DNA of 64,000 bases, from positions 42,944,241 to 43,008,240 of the forward strand of contig OZ024939.1 in assembly GCA_964017235.1 (NCBI GenBank), written 5' to 3'. Below, piece by piece: positions 1-12,400 of the stretch. Each line of letters begins with the position of its first letter. Within the stretch, counting starts at the first letter, position 1. The notes under the pieces are model-generated. The model worked only from the letters and a program-made list of their open reading frames with translations, did not search any database and was not told where the DNA came from. A program made the position numbers and the translations under genes. The DNA comes from Sabellastarte sp. h YS-2021 (lineage: Eukaryota; Annelida; Polychaeta; Sabellida; Sabellidae).

Positions 1-246
1 GCTACAGGTGGAGCAAAGGTAGGTTGTTGGTGTGGTGGATACACACGCCTTTGTCAGATTCTTCAAATGGAGTTTTGCTTGTAAAAATCTGTAGATCCTT
101 GATACCCAAAGTCACACATTGGAACCTTGGTGATATTTCATCATTTCCCTGAGTGTATGTTGAAGAAAGATGAAGAATAAAAGATTTCACCTTATCCGTC
201 AGCTAGTTTTCACTAAACGTAATGCAAAAATTTATTCGTTTTACAG

Positions 247-434
247 CAATTTCTGACGCAGTTGACGGATTGCCCTCAAATGTGGTCCCACCCAAGTTTA
301 CCCAGCTTCTGAAGGACATAGAAGGGGTGGAGGGCGAGACGGTGAGGTTTGACTGCCGAGTAATCGGAAACCCTGCACCCACCGTGAAATGGTACAGAGG
401 CAGACAGGAAGTCAAAGACTCCTCAGATTTCCAG
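247..434 (+). CDS. Exon 1: Ig domain 1, first half
   Basis: Acceptor ttttacag before 247 (phase 1) and donor ccag|gtaatg (phase 0). It encodes strands A to C of an I-set Ig: PPKFTQLL, the B-strand Cys in VRFDCRV and the Trp in VKWYRG, ending DFQ. The second half of the domain lies 11.4 kb away in exon 2, across two DIRS elements. A second possible acceptor (gacgcag, ending 261) is phase-compatible and would shorten the exon by 15 nt. Confidence 0.85.
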
Positions 435-3400
435 GTAATGTTACCACAGTAGAACTATTTGTTATATAATTGGGTACCTTAATTTGGCACCAACAATTTT
501 TAGTGTTTGTGGTTCTCAGTACAATATACAGTGTAATCCAGGCATGTTTAATCTGAAGGGAACAGCGCTGAAGGTCTAGTCGCCTCTGCTTACCCAGGAA
601 CTGCAGATAACAGAGCTGAATCCCCCATAACTCAACCAGAGAGTATTCAGTTCTACTGCATATATATTCTTCTATTTCTGCTCAAAGGGACTTGAATGTA
701 TTTGTCTAAAATATATTTACTTTCAGATTTCAACACTAAATCTTCTCATATATATTTAAACAATCTCTTCCTGTTTACATTCGTAGCACTATTTCTTTCT
801 GTATGCACAGTAGTCAATGTTCTTATTTTTATTGCGTAAAATAGCCTTACCTTATCCTCACAAGTGCTTGTTTGGTTTTGTGGAGCAAAACGTATCGACC
901 GACAAGAATTTTTTAAGGAATATTCTTGTCACAAGAGGTGACCCCTTTGTCTGCGCATGTCCGCGCTTGCGCAGTAGTCGTTGTCGACAGGTGATTGTCG
1001 AGAGCTCTTCATTATATTTTTGGTCGATATGGGAGCAACACGTATTTTCTTTTATTATCGTCCATTTACAGACGAAGATCTATGAAGTTTTGAAGCGTGC
1101 AAGCGTGCACCTACCTGTAGTTGTCCATTACTGGACTGGTACTACCACTAATTCTACCTCCCTTGTCCTGAAAAAGGTCAGAATAAAGATGTTTTATACA
1201 AGAAATCTTGCTGTGAAGTCTTCAGCGGAAGACGTTATACGGCTGCACTCACCTTCTATTCGACTGGAACTACCTGCTTGTCGAGGAAAGGGTTGCAAGA
1301 AGAGTTTGCTGTGAAGTTTCCAGTGGGAAACAAAGAAGAAAGAATTTAGTTACCTTTACAACGAAGGTCGTAGATTCTTTACTGTGGGTGGAGCGCCACC
1401 CTGGTACAGTAACAGGTCTCCCTCCAAAAGAACGACTACAGACATGAAAATATAGACAGATTACCTGCCTTGCTGTAAATTTGGATGAAGATCCAACAGA
1501 CGTCTTTGGGGCAGTATGTGCACTGCTTGTCTGTTCAGCCCTGTTGAAGAATTGCAATAACTATTTACTAGATTATAAAACCTTCCTATGGCCATGTCTC
1601 CATTGGAAAGAATTCTGTGACTTTTGAGTTAATTCTTCTGCAAACTCAACGAAGATCAAACTGGCTAGATGAGATTTTGTTATATTATATGTTGAAGTCC
1701 TTGCTTCCAACTTTTACACTGTTTTTTGCACAGTATATTCAGGACAGGAGCTATGTCCAGTAATTTTCCCCTACTAACCACAAAAGATCGTCGTACCACT
1801 CTGCCTAGTTTACCAGGTCAGAGGGATACAGAAGAACGTGGCTACATTAATGCAAGTCACCATGGAGGCTCTTCTTGCAGAGTTACTGGCAGTGATGGGA
1901 GATTTTCATTGCCATCCCAGAGTTGTGCGAATCTTCAGACGGAGTTGTCGAATTACTCCCCAATCGAATTCACCAATGCCTGTACTACCCACAATGCAAA
2001 GCGATGACGTCAGACAGGAAAACATGGCTACAGTAAATATACCGCTGAAATATTGCTGGAAATCCTTCAAAAGAAAGCAATTCATCCACTCTACAATTGC
2101 AGAACTCCAGGTTTCTATGGCAGTTTATTTCTTGTATAGAAACTCGGCTAATGACGACCTCTGATACATCTCAGTGTCCTGAATTGTTTTCTATCTACAA
2201 CTTCAACGGTCACTGCCCACGAGTGAAGTTCGTTTACTATGTCAATAAATACCTGCTTGTCGCATCACTTAAACTGGAGACAGCAGAAATTATTAAAAAT
2301 TCGGTTACAAAAGATGCGTTCTTTTATGTACCGATTCACAGGTCTCTCAACATCTACTTCAGTTTAATGTACACTGGCAAACCTATCACTTCAAAGCATT
2401 AGGAAATTCGGGTTAGCGATCCCTCTACAGTATCATGCGAGTAGTAAAGAGGCAAATCTCATTCTTCAGTCTCACAGAATAGGAGTTCACCATATACCTG
2501 GACCACTGGTTGTTAAGTGTACGTAGAAGACACCAGTATTGGTTTCAAATCAAAGAACTCATCCAATTATTCAACAACTGGCTTCGTAATATCGATTTCC
2601 TAGGTTACCACTGCATTTTGGTACCAGGAAATTTCTTTCACCATATACCTAGACTACTGGTTGTTTAGTGTACGTAAAAGACACCAGTATTGGGTTCAAA
2701 CCAAAGAACTCATCCAATTATTCATTAACTGGGCTTCGTGATATCGATTTCCTAGGTTACCACTGCATTTTGGTATCAGGAAATTTCTTTCACCATATAC
2801 CTAGACTACTGGTTGTTTAGTGTACGTAAAAGACACCAGTATTGGGTTCAAACCAAAGAATTCATCCAATTATTCATCAATTGGACTTCGTGATATCGAT
2901 TTCCTAGGTTACCGCTGCATTTGGTACCAGGAATTTTCTTTCTACCTCGAATACTTTAAATACCTGAGAATCTATTCAAGACATGGCGATCTTATCACAA
3001 TTAACCCCAAGGTTGCTTATTTCCCAGTTAGGGATACTAGCATCTTTGGAAAAGACTATACCAATGGGTCGGTTATGTATGTGTGCCTTTCAGTGGTATC
3101 AAGAAAAAACTGGCAATATCTCCAGTCACTAGTTGTGAGAATTCCTGTTTCAAATCCTTCTGAAAAAGCATATACAGTGGTGGAAAATGCCAAAAAATGG
3201 GAAATAGGATGCCTTTTCCATACACAGGTGCACTATTCCCTTATTTTCGTAGATGCATTAAACAAGGGTTGATGATCCCATCTTAAAGCATCACAGTCAG
3301 TGGCTTTGGACAGTTAAAAATGTATATATTACATTTCAATGCCCTACAACTGAAGGCAGTGTGTTTAGCCCTTAAAAGCCTTCAAGACAAATTCCACACA

Positions 3401-6400
3401 AAAGAATTCTGATAGCATCAGACAACACAACTGTGTTCGGTTATCTGAACAAACAGGGGGGGGGAGCGTATACCTCCTAGTTTGGCGCAGCTTGGCCTAC
3501 TGCAATCCTTGAAATATACTCATAACAGACCTATTCTTGGTTGCTTAAAGGTCATACCCAACATCATCTCCAGAAGGGATAAAGGTTTGGCGTATCCTGG
3601 CCTACTGCAATCCTTGAAATATACTCTTAAGAGACAGAAATATTCTGGGGTTACTTAAATGTCATTCTCAATGATCCCTACAGAAGGGACAAAAGTAATA
3701 TGTACAGAATGGTTCTTACTCCCTTTATGGTTCTAGACAACGTGCAAGTTTGGCACAAATCAACAATAGGTGTTTTATGCAGGTATGCTGCATCTTGGCC
3801 TACTGCAATCCTTGAAATATTCTCATATGAGCCAGATATATTCAGGGTTGCCTAGATGTCATGACAGCCTCTCCACAAAGAATGAAATAATACAGACAGG
3901 AGAGTCTTCATCTTTAATATTCTATTTGATTTACATAGTTTGTCATATACCACTTATTCCCAAAAGTCATTGAACAAGTGAACACCAGGTGCAAAATGAT
4001 TGTAGTGGCCCCTTGGTGGCCCATGATGCATTGGCTTTGGGGTCTGGTGAGTCATTCAACCAAACCTCCATTACAGCGACTTCACTGGTCTCAAAAACAG
4101 CCATTCAGTCAGAAATACCATCTAAATCTGTTGCATTGGCACCTTCATGCTTGGCACCTCAACACCACTCAGAATCTCTTATATCATTCTCTGGGCAAGG
4201 GATAGATTTAGGGCATCTCAAGGACCCTCATCTTGGAATGTATGAGTTATGATGGGCCATTTTGAGCTCTGGTACCCACAGAATAAGGTGGCCATCTCAG
4301 AGCCTACGGTCTCAAATATACCAGATTTTTTGAGCCATTTACTTGCAAAAATCTGAAACCTGTCACTATTGTTGGCTTTGCAGCAGCCATAGCTGATCAT
4401 TTACATTTTTTGTGCAGGAATTGAACCAAAGCCTGCATCTTTATAGGCCTATTGCAAGTGTTACAGAGAGAAGCCCACTGCTAACAGAGGTGCAGCATCA
4501 AGGGATTTGCCTTTGCTTCTGTTGGTTTTCACAAAAGTTTGACTTGCAAGACTGTTGCAATGCCATTGGAAGTGTATTCTGGGACTTTGGCTCCTTCAGA
4601 CACAAGCCTCATAGGAAGGAGTTTACAGTTCTCCCTCCTACCTACCTTTTCAGCAAGGACCTATTAGCCTCAGTTGGTCTAGATTACCTCCAGTGGTCAC
4701 TTCAGCTCTAGATCATTCCTGAACTCAAATTGCCTGGACACTTGATTCGTTGTCCTCTTACAGCACTTAGATCCTTCTTGGACAGGACTACTGCTTGGAG
4801 AAAAGGGAAAGTCTCCTTCTCCTGCCTTTTAGCAAGAATCAGTTGGCTTCTGATGGCCCAGATGGCTCAAACCAGTGGTCATTCCAGCTCACAAACCTTT
4901 CTTGAGCTTATGTTGGACTGATGTTGTGACACTCTGCTCTCTTACAGTGCTTAGTTACTATCAGGACAGTACAAATTCTTCAAGGAGGGGAAGAATCTTG
5001 CTCATATCTTTTAAGGAAGGCTTGATGGAGATATCTTGAGTTCTGCTATCTCTTCCTGGATCAATCTGGCTGCATGATTAGATTGCCAGTCCTTTAATCT
5101 TGAGTCTCAGAATCTATACTTTGAGACACATATTAGATCCATGGCTGCCTTTTTAGTTTCCAAGAGTGGGGTCTTACCTGAGCAGATATCAAACTCTTGT
5201 TATTGGAAGACCCACAATTCTTTACTACATTCTACTCGAAGATGTAGCTTGGCAATCCCATGACCAGTCCATGAACAAATTGGGCCTTGTGGATTCACCT
5301 CAGCATGTAGTCAATTTTTGTGTATTTATACATGTTATTGATATGACTCACATTTTTATGTTCTCTCCAGTTATACAAGTCTTGTGTCACTGACATATGT
5401 CTTTCTTGGCTTACATATGGCCCCATATCTGCAGTTTATGCAGTTCAGTTTGCCTGCTTGGAGATATTCCCATTGTCAGATGATGACATCTTGCTTGGGG
5501 AGTCATGCAGACATCTCCAGCCAATACTGGGTGATGGTTAATACTGCTATGTGATTTGTTGTAAAATTTTCTACAACAGCAACAGCAGCAACAATGACGA
5601 CCACATCATGGATCTCTTGTTGAGGTTAGCAAATTACTTATCTGTGTTGAAGAAGTCACATATAACCTAAGATGTGGCTTAGGGAAGCTTATCTTATCCT
5701 CTTATCAGTGCTTTATTTGGTGACCCCTTGTCTGACAATCATCTAACAGTGTGGCCAAAACAAATACCCTCCACCTGTTATGGTTGTATTCAAGCACTTG
5801 TGAGGATAAGGTAAGGCTATTTTACGCAATAAAATGTAACAAATTTTATTGTAATTTAACTTTTTACAAGTTAAATACTTACCTTATCCTCACAAGGATA
5901 AACCCACCCTACCTCCCCGCATAATTTGTTTTCTGGGGACCAAAAATACAATGAAGAGCTCTCGACAATCACCTGTCGACAACGACTACTGCGCAAGCGC
6001 GGACATGCGCAGACAAAGGGGTCACCTCTTGTGACAAGAATATTCCTTAAAAAATTCTTGTCGGTCGATACGTTTTGCTCCACAAAACCAAACAAGCACT
6101 TGTGAGGATAAGGTAAGTATTTAACTTGTAAAAAGTTAAATTACAATAAAATTTGTTACAATTGGTGTCTTGTAGGTCAGAAATGTTTAATTTTTATTGC
6201 GTAAAATAGCCTTACCTTATCCTCACAAGTGCCTGTTTGGTTTTGTGGAGCAAAACGTATCGACCGACAAGAATTTTTTAAGGAATATTCTTGTCACAAG
6301 AGGTGACCCCTTGTCTGCGCATGTCCGCGCTTGCGCAGTAGTCGTTGTCGACAGACGAATGTCGAGAGCTCTTCATTATATTTTTGGTCGATATGGGAGC

Positions 6401-9400
6401 AACACGTATTTTCTTTTATTATCGTCCATTTACAGACGAAGATCTATGAAGTTTTGAAGCGTGCAAGCGTGCACCTACCTGTATTTATCCATTATTCGAC
6501 TGGTACTACCACTAATTCTGCCTCCCTTGTCCTGAAAAGGGTCAGAATAAGATGTGCAAGAAGATGTTGCTGTAAAGTCTTCAGTGGAAGACGTGTATAT
6601 CTTCGGCTGTACTCGCCCATTATTCGACTGGAACTACCTCCTTGTCGAGGAAGGGATGCAGAAGATGTTGCTTTATTGTGAGTATTAGCTTATGCTCGAA
6701 AACAAAGAAGAAAGAATGCAGTTGTCTTGGCAGCGGAGGTCGTAGATTCTTTACTGTGGGTGGAGCGCCACTCTGGTACAGTAACAGGTCTCCCTCCAAA
6801 AGAACGACTACAGAAGCGTATCCACTGATCCTTGCAGTTATTAGTTTGCTTCCCAGCAGGTACAGTGAACTTCCTGCTTCTCAAGACATGAAAATATGGA
6901 CAGATTACCTTCCTCTGCTGTAAATTTGGATGAAGATCCAACAGACATCTTTGGGGCAGTATGTGCACTGCTTGTCTGTTCAGCCCTGTTAAAAAATTGC
7001 AATAACTATTTACTAGATAATAAAACCTTCCTATGGCCATGTATCCATTGGAAAGAATACTGTGACTTTTGAGTTAATTTTTCTGCAAACTCAACGAAGA
7101 TCGTCGTACCACTCTGCCTAGTTTACCAGGTCAGAGGGATACAGAAGAACGTGGCTACATTAATGCAAGTCACCATGGAGGCTCTTCTTGCAGAGTTACT
7201 GGCAGTGATGGGAGATTTTCATTGCCATCCCAGAGTTGTGCGAATCTTCAGACGGAGTTGTCGAATTACTCCCCAATCGAATTCGCCAATGCCTGTACTA
7301 CCCACAATGCAAAGCGATGACGTCAGACAGGAAAACATGGCTACAGTAAATATACCGCTGAAATATTGCTGGAAATCCTTCAAAAGAAAGCAATTCATCC
7401 ACTCTACAATTGCAGAACTGCAGGTTTCTATGGCAGTTTATTCTTGTATACAAACTCGGCTAATGACGACCTCTGATAGATCTCAGTGTCCTGAATTGAT
7501 TTCTAACTACGAATTCAACGATCACTGACCACGAGTGAAGTTCGTTTACTACGTCAATAAATACCTGCTTGTCCCATCATTTAAACTGGAGACAGCAGAA
7601 ATTATTAGAAATTCGGTTACAAAAGATGCGTTCTTCTATGTACCGATTCACAAGTTTCTCAACATCTACTTCAGTTTAATGTACACTGGCAAACCTATCA
7701 CTTCAAAGCATTAGGAAATTCGGGTTAGCGACCCCTCTACAGTATCATGCGAGTAGTAAAGAGGCAAATCTCATTCTTCAGTCTCACGGAATAGGAGTTC
7801 ACCATATACCTGGACCACTGGTTGTTAAGTTTACGTAAAAGACACCAGTATTGGGTTCAAATCAAAGAACTCATCCAATTATTCAACAACTGGGCTTCGT
7901 GATATCGATTTCCTAGGTTACCACTGCATTTTGGTACCAGGAAATTTCTTTCACCATATACCTAGACTACTGGTTGTTTAGTGTACGTAAAAGACACCAG
8001 TATTGGGTTCAAACCAAAGAACTCATCCAATTTTTCTTCAACTGGGCTTCGTGGTATCGATTTCCTAGGTTACCACTGCATTTTGGTATCAGGAAATTTC
8101 TTTCACCATATACCTAGACTACTGGTTGTTTAGTGTACGTAAAAGACACCAGTATTGGGTTCAAACCAAAGAACTCATCCAATTATTCATCAACTGGGCT
8201 TCGTGATATCGATTTCCTCGGTTACCACTGCATTTGGTACCAGGAAATTTCTTTCTACCTCGAATAAATTAAATACCTGAGAATCTATTCAAGACATGGA
8301 GATCTCATCACAATCGACCCCAAGGTTGCTTATATCCCAGGTAGGGGTACGAGCACCTTTCGAAAAGACTATACCAATGGGTCAGTTATGTAGGTGTGCC
8401 TTTCACTGGTATCTACTACAACTGGCAATATCTCCAGTCACTAGTTGTGAGAATTCCTGTTTCAAATCCTTCTGAAAAAGCATATTCAGTGGTGGAAATG
8501 CCAAAAACTTGGAAATAGGATGCCCTTTCTATACACAGGGGCACAATTCCCTTATTTTCGTAGATGTATTAAACCAGGGTTGATGATCCCATCTAAAAGC
8601 AGAACAGTCCGTGGCTTTTGGACAGTTAAAATGTATATATTACATTTCAAGGTCATACAGCTGAAGGCAGTGTGTTCAGCCCTTAAAAGCCTTCAAGACA
8701 AATTCCACACAAAAGAATTCTGATAGCATCAGACAACACCACTGTGTTCGGTTATCTGAACAAACAAGGGGGGGGGGGGGAGCATATACCTCCTAGTTTG
8801 GCACAGCTTGGCCTACTGCAATCCTTGAAATATACTCATAACAGACAGACTTATTCTTGGTTGCTAAAGGTCATACCCAACATCATCTCCAGAAGGGATA
8901 AAGGTTTGGTGCATCCTGGCCTACTGCCATCCTTGAAATATACTCATAAGGGACAGAAATCTTCTGGGGTTGCTTAAATGTCATACTCAATGATCTCTAC
9001 AGAAGGGACAAAAGTAATCTGTACAGAATGGTTCTTATTCCCTTTATGGTTCTAGACAACGTGCAAGTTTGGCACAAGTCAACAATAGGTGTTTTATGCA
9101 GGTATGCTGCATCTTGGCCTACTGCAATCCTTGAAATATTCTCATATGAGCCAGATATATTCAGGGTTGCCTAGATATCATGACAGCCTCTCCACAAAGA
9201 ACGAAATAATACCGACAGGATAGTCACTTCATCTTTTAATATTCTATTTGATTTACATAGTTTGTCAAATACCAATGGTAGAGATTTTTGCCACCAATAT
9301 GAGTCACAAAACTTCCATTCTATGTTGACAGTCCCGGATGCAAATGCTCTGAACATAGATGCATTAAACATCTGGTTGGAGGTTCTGGACTGCTAGGCCT

Positions 9401-12400
9401 TTTGTCCTATACCACTTATTCCAAAAAGTCATTGAACAAGTGAACACCAGGTGCAAAATGATTGTAGTGGTCCCTTGGTGGCCCATGATGCATTGGCTTT
9501 GGGGTCTGGTGAGTCATTCAACCAAACCTCCATTACAGCTACTTCACTGGTCTCAGAAACAGCCATTCAGTCAGAAATACCATCAGACTCTGTTGCATTG
9601 GCACCTTCATGCTTGGCACCTTAACAACACTCAGAATCTCTTATATCATTCTCTGAGCAAGGGGTAGAGAGATTTAGGGCATCTCTAGGACCCTCATCTT
9701 GGAATGTATGAGTCATGATGGGCCATTTTGAGCTCTGGTACCCACAGAATAAGGTGGCCATCTCAGAGCCTACTGTCTCAAATATACTAGATTTTTTGAT
9801 CCATTTACTTGCAAAAATCTGAAACCTGTCACTATTGTTGGCTTTGCAGCAGCCAAAGCGAAATTTTCGTGCAGGAGTTGAGCAAAAGCCTGGATCTTTA
9901 AAGGTCTATTGCAAGTGTTTATAGAGAGAAGCCCACTACTAACAGAGGTGTAGCGTCAAGGGATTTGCCTTTGCTTCTGTTGGTTTTCACAAAAGGCTCC
10001 TTATTAACCTTTAAAGGAGGTCAGTCTAAAAAAGTTTGACTTGCAAGACTGTTGCAATGGCATTGGAAGTGTATTCTGGGACTTTGGCTCCTTCAGACAC
10101 AAGCCTCATAGGAAGGAGGTTACATTTTCTCCCTCCTACCTACCTTTTCAGCAAGGACCTATTAGCCTCAATTGGTCTAGATTGGCTCCAGTGGTCTCTT
10201 CAGCTCTACATCATTCCTGAACTCAAATTGCCTAGACACATGATTTGTTGTCCTCCTACAGCTCTTACATCCTTCTTGGACAGGACTACTGCTTGGAGAA
10301 AAGGGAAAGTCTCCTTCTCCTGATTTTAGCAAGAATCAGTTGGCTTCTGATGCCCCAGATGGCTCAAACCAGTGGTCATTCCAGCTCACAAACCTTTCTT
10401 GAGCTGACGTTGGACTGATGTGACACTCTGCCCTCTTACAGTACTTAGTTACTATCAAGACAGTACAAGTACTTCAAGGAGGTGAAGAATCTCTTGCTCA
10501 TATCTTTTAAGGAAGGCTTGACGGAGATATCTTGAGTTCTGCTATCTCTTCCTGGATCAATCTGGATGCATGATTAGATTGCCAGTCCTTTAATTCTGAT
10601 TCTCAGAATCCATACATTGAGACACATATTACATCCATGGCTGCCTCTTTAGTTTTCAAGAGTGGGGTCTTACCTGAGCAGATATCAAACTCTTGTTATT
10701 GGAAGACCCACAATTCTTTGCTACATTCCACTCGAAGATGTAGCTTGGCAATCCATGACCAGTCCATGAACAATTTGGGCCTTGTGGATTCACCTCAGCA
10801 TGTAGTCAGATTTTGTGTATTTATACATGTTATTGATATGACTCCCATATTTATGTTCTCTCCAGTTATACAAGTGTTGTGTCACTGACATATGTCTTTC
10901 TTGACTTACATATGGCCCCATATCTGCAGTTTATGCAGTTCAGTTTGCCTGCTTGGAGATATTCTCATTGTCAGATGATGACATCTTGTTTGGGGAGTCA
11001 TGCAGACATCTCCGGCCAATACTGGGTGATGGTTAATACTGCTATATGATTTGTTGTAAAATTATCTACAACAGCAACAACAATGACGACCACATCATGG
11101 ATCTCTTGTTGAGGTTAGCAAATTACTTATCTGTGTTGAAGAAGTAATATATAACCTAAGATGTGGATTATGGAAGCTTATCTTATCCTCTTATCAGTGC
11201 TTTATTTGGTGACCCCTTGTCTGACAATCATCTAACAGTGTGGCCAAAACAAATACCCTCCACCTGTTATGGTTGTATTCAAGCACTTGTGAGGATAAGG
11301 TAAGGCTATTTTATGCAATAAAATGTAACAAATTTTATTGTAATTTAACTTTTTACAAGTTAAATACTTACCTTATCCTCACAAGGATAAACCCACCCTA
11401 CCTCCCCGCATAATTTGTTTTCTGGGGACCAAAAATACAATGAAGAGCTCTCGACATTCGTCTGTCGACAACGACTACTGCGCAAGCGCGGACATGCGCA
11501 GACAAGGGGTCACCTCTTGTGACAAGAATATTCCTTAAAAAATTCTTGTCGGTCGATACGTTTTTGCTCCACAAAACCAAACAGGCACTTGTGAGGATAA
11601 GGTAAGTATTTAACTTGTAAAAAGTTAAATTACAATAAAATTTGTTACAATTTGTATCTGAGTTGTTTCTGTGGCCGTGGTTATCCAGCAGACTTGGAAA
11701 AAAACACTTTTATATGTTGTGCTTAGCATTGTAATTTGGCACATCGGTGCTACAAAAGGGTTAACATAACTATTCACTTAAGGATATATATTATTTGCAG
11801 ATTTCATCATCCAGGGAACTGCACTCGTTGACGATTCCGGAGATTTTTAAAGAGGATGCTGGAAACTTTATGGTGAAAGCTGCCAACTCAGCAGGGGAAG
11901 CCAAATGTTATGCCTCATTGATTGTCAAACAACTCAGTGACAAACATGTGATGAAAACTCGACTGGTGGAGGAATCACATGTGGTAAGAATGTCTCTCAC
12001 ATAGATTTCATAATGTTATATTCTGCAGGTGTTTCATTTTCCATTGTAAAAATGTGTAATTCACCACAAGGTGGAGGAATCTGGTGTGGGAATAATGTAA
12101 ATCATGTTCACACTTGAAGACACTTGGTGGAGCCAGAGGAATTATGTGTTGTCAAAATGTAACCTATGTTTAATTTTACAGTTGAAGATATATGTAAAGG
12201 AAGATAGCTGTTCTTGTATTTGTTAAAACAGAATTTATGAAAGAGCGGTTTTAGCTTGAGTCAGCTTGTAAATATATGGTTCACTCCAAAAACCCAGTGT
12301 TCCATTTAACACTTTCAATATAAGTAAGAATTCCAAAAGTAATGTAAGTCTGACAGACAAGTGGAACTCTCCCCTTAAACCTTGAAATTCATATATAATT

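Larger units (their letters stand above)
826..6160 (+). mobile_element. DIRS-type tyrosine-recombinase retrotransposon, copy 1
   Basis: The element has inverted terminal repeats of about 177 bases (849-1025 and 5938-6117) and an internal complementary region at 5791-5896. That region is the exact reverse complement of the left end followed by that of the right end, the hallmark of DIRS-1 type elements. Degraded coding pieces run in DIRS order: a Gag-like stretch near 1838-2164, an RT YLD-x-WL motif repeated three times, an RNase H piece with SDNTTVFGYLNKQGG and LKAVCLALKSLQ, and a post-RNase H piece VVAPWWPMM. Frames are broken throughout. The tyrosine recombinase expected at 4400-5400 was not recognised. 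Orientation is the same as the host gene. Confidence 0.85.
6191..11649 (+). mobile_element. DIRS-type retrotransposon, copy 2
   Basis: Same structure as copy 1, same strand, separated from it by 30 bases. ITRs lie at about 6214-6390 and 11427-11606, and the internal complementary region at 11280-11385. The copies are visibly very similar over their whole length, with scattered substitutions and small indels. Copy 2 keeps about 140 bases near 9265-9405 that copy 1 lacks. The coding remnants (Gag-like, RT triplicate, RNase H, post-RNase H) are in the same order and equally broken. Confidence 0.85.
435..11800 (+). other. Intron 1, filled by two DIRS elements
   Basis: This 11.4 kb intron splits Ig1. 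Without the two retrotransposons only about 580 bases remain: 435-825, a 30-base spacer 6161-6190, and 11650-11800. The residual intron shows no further gene. Confidence 0.8.

Noticed and set aside
1..18. Possible end of a preceding exon (ctacaggtggagcaaag|gtaggt, read LQVEQ)
   Set aside because: It would end in phase 2, whereas exon 1 needs phase 1. Too little sequence to decide.
5871..6095. Minus-strand 74-residue open frame, and its counterparts at 817, 6197, 6331 and 11398
   Set aside because: They are translations of the DIRS inverted terminal repeats, present in either direction, not a protein family.
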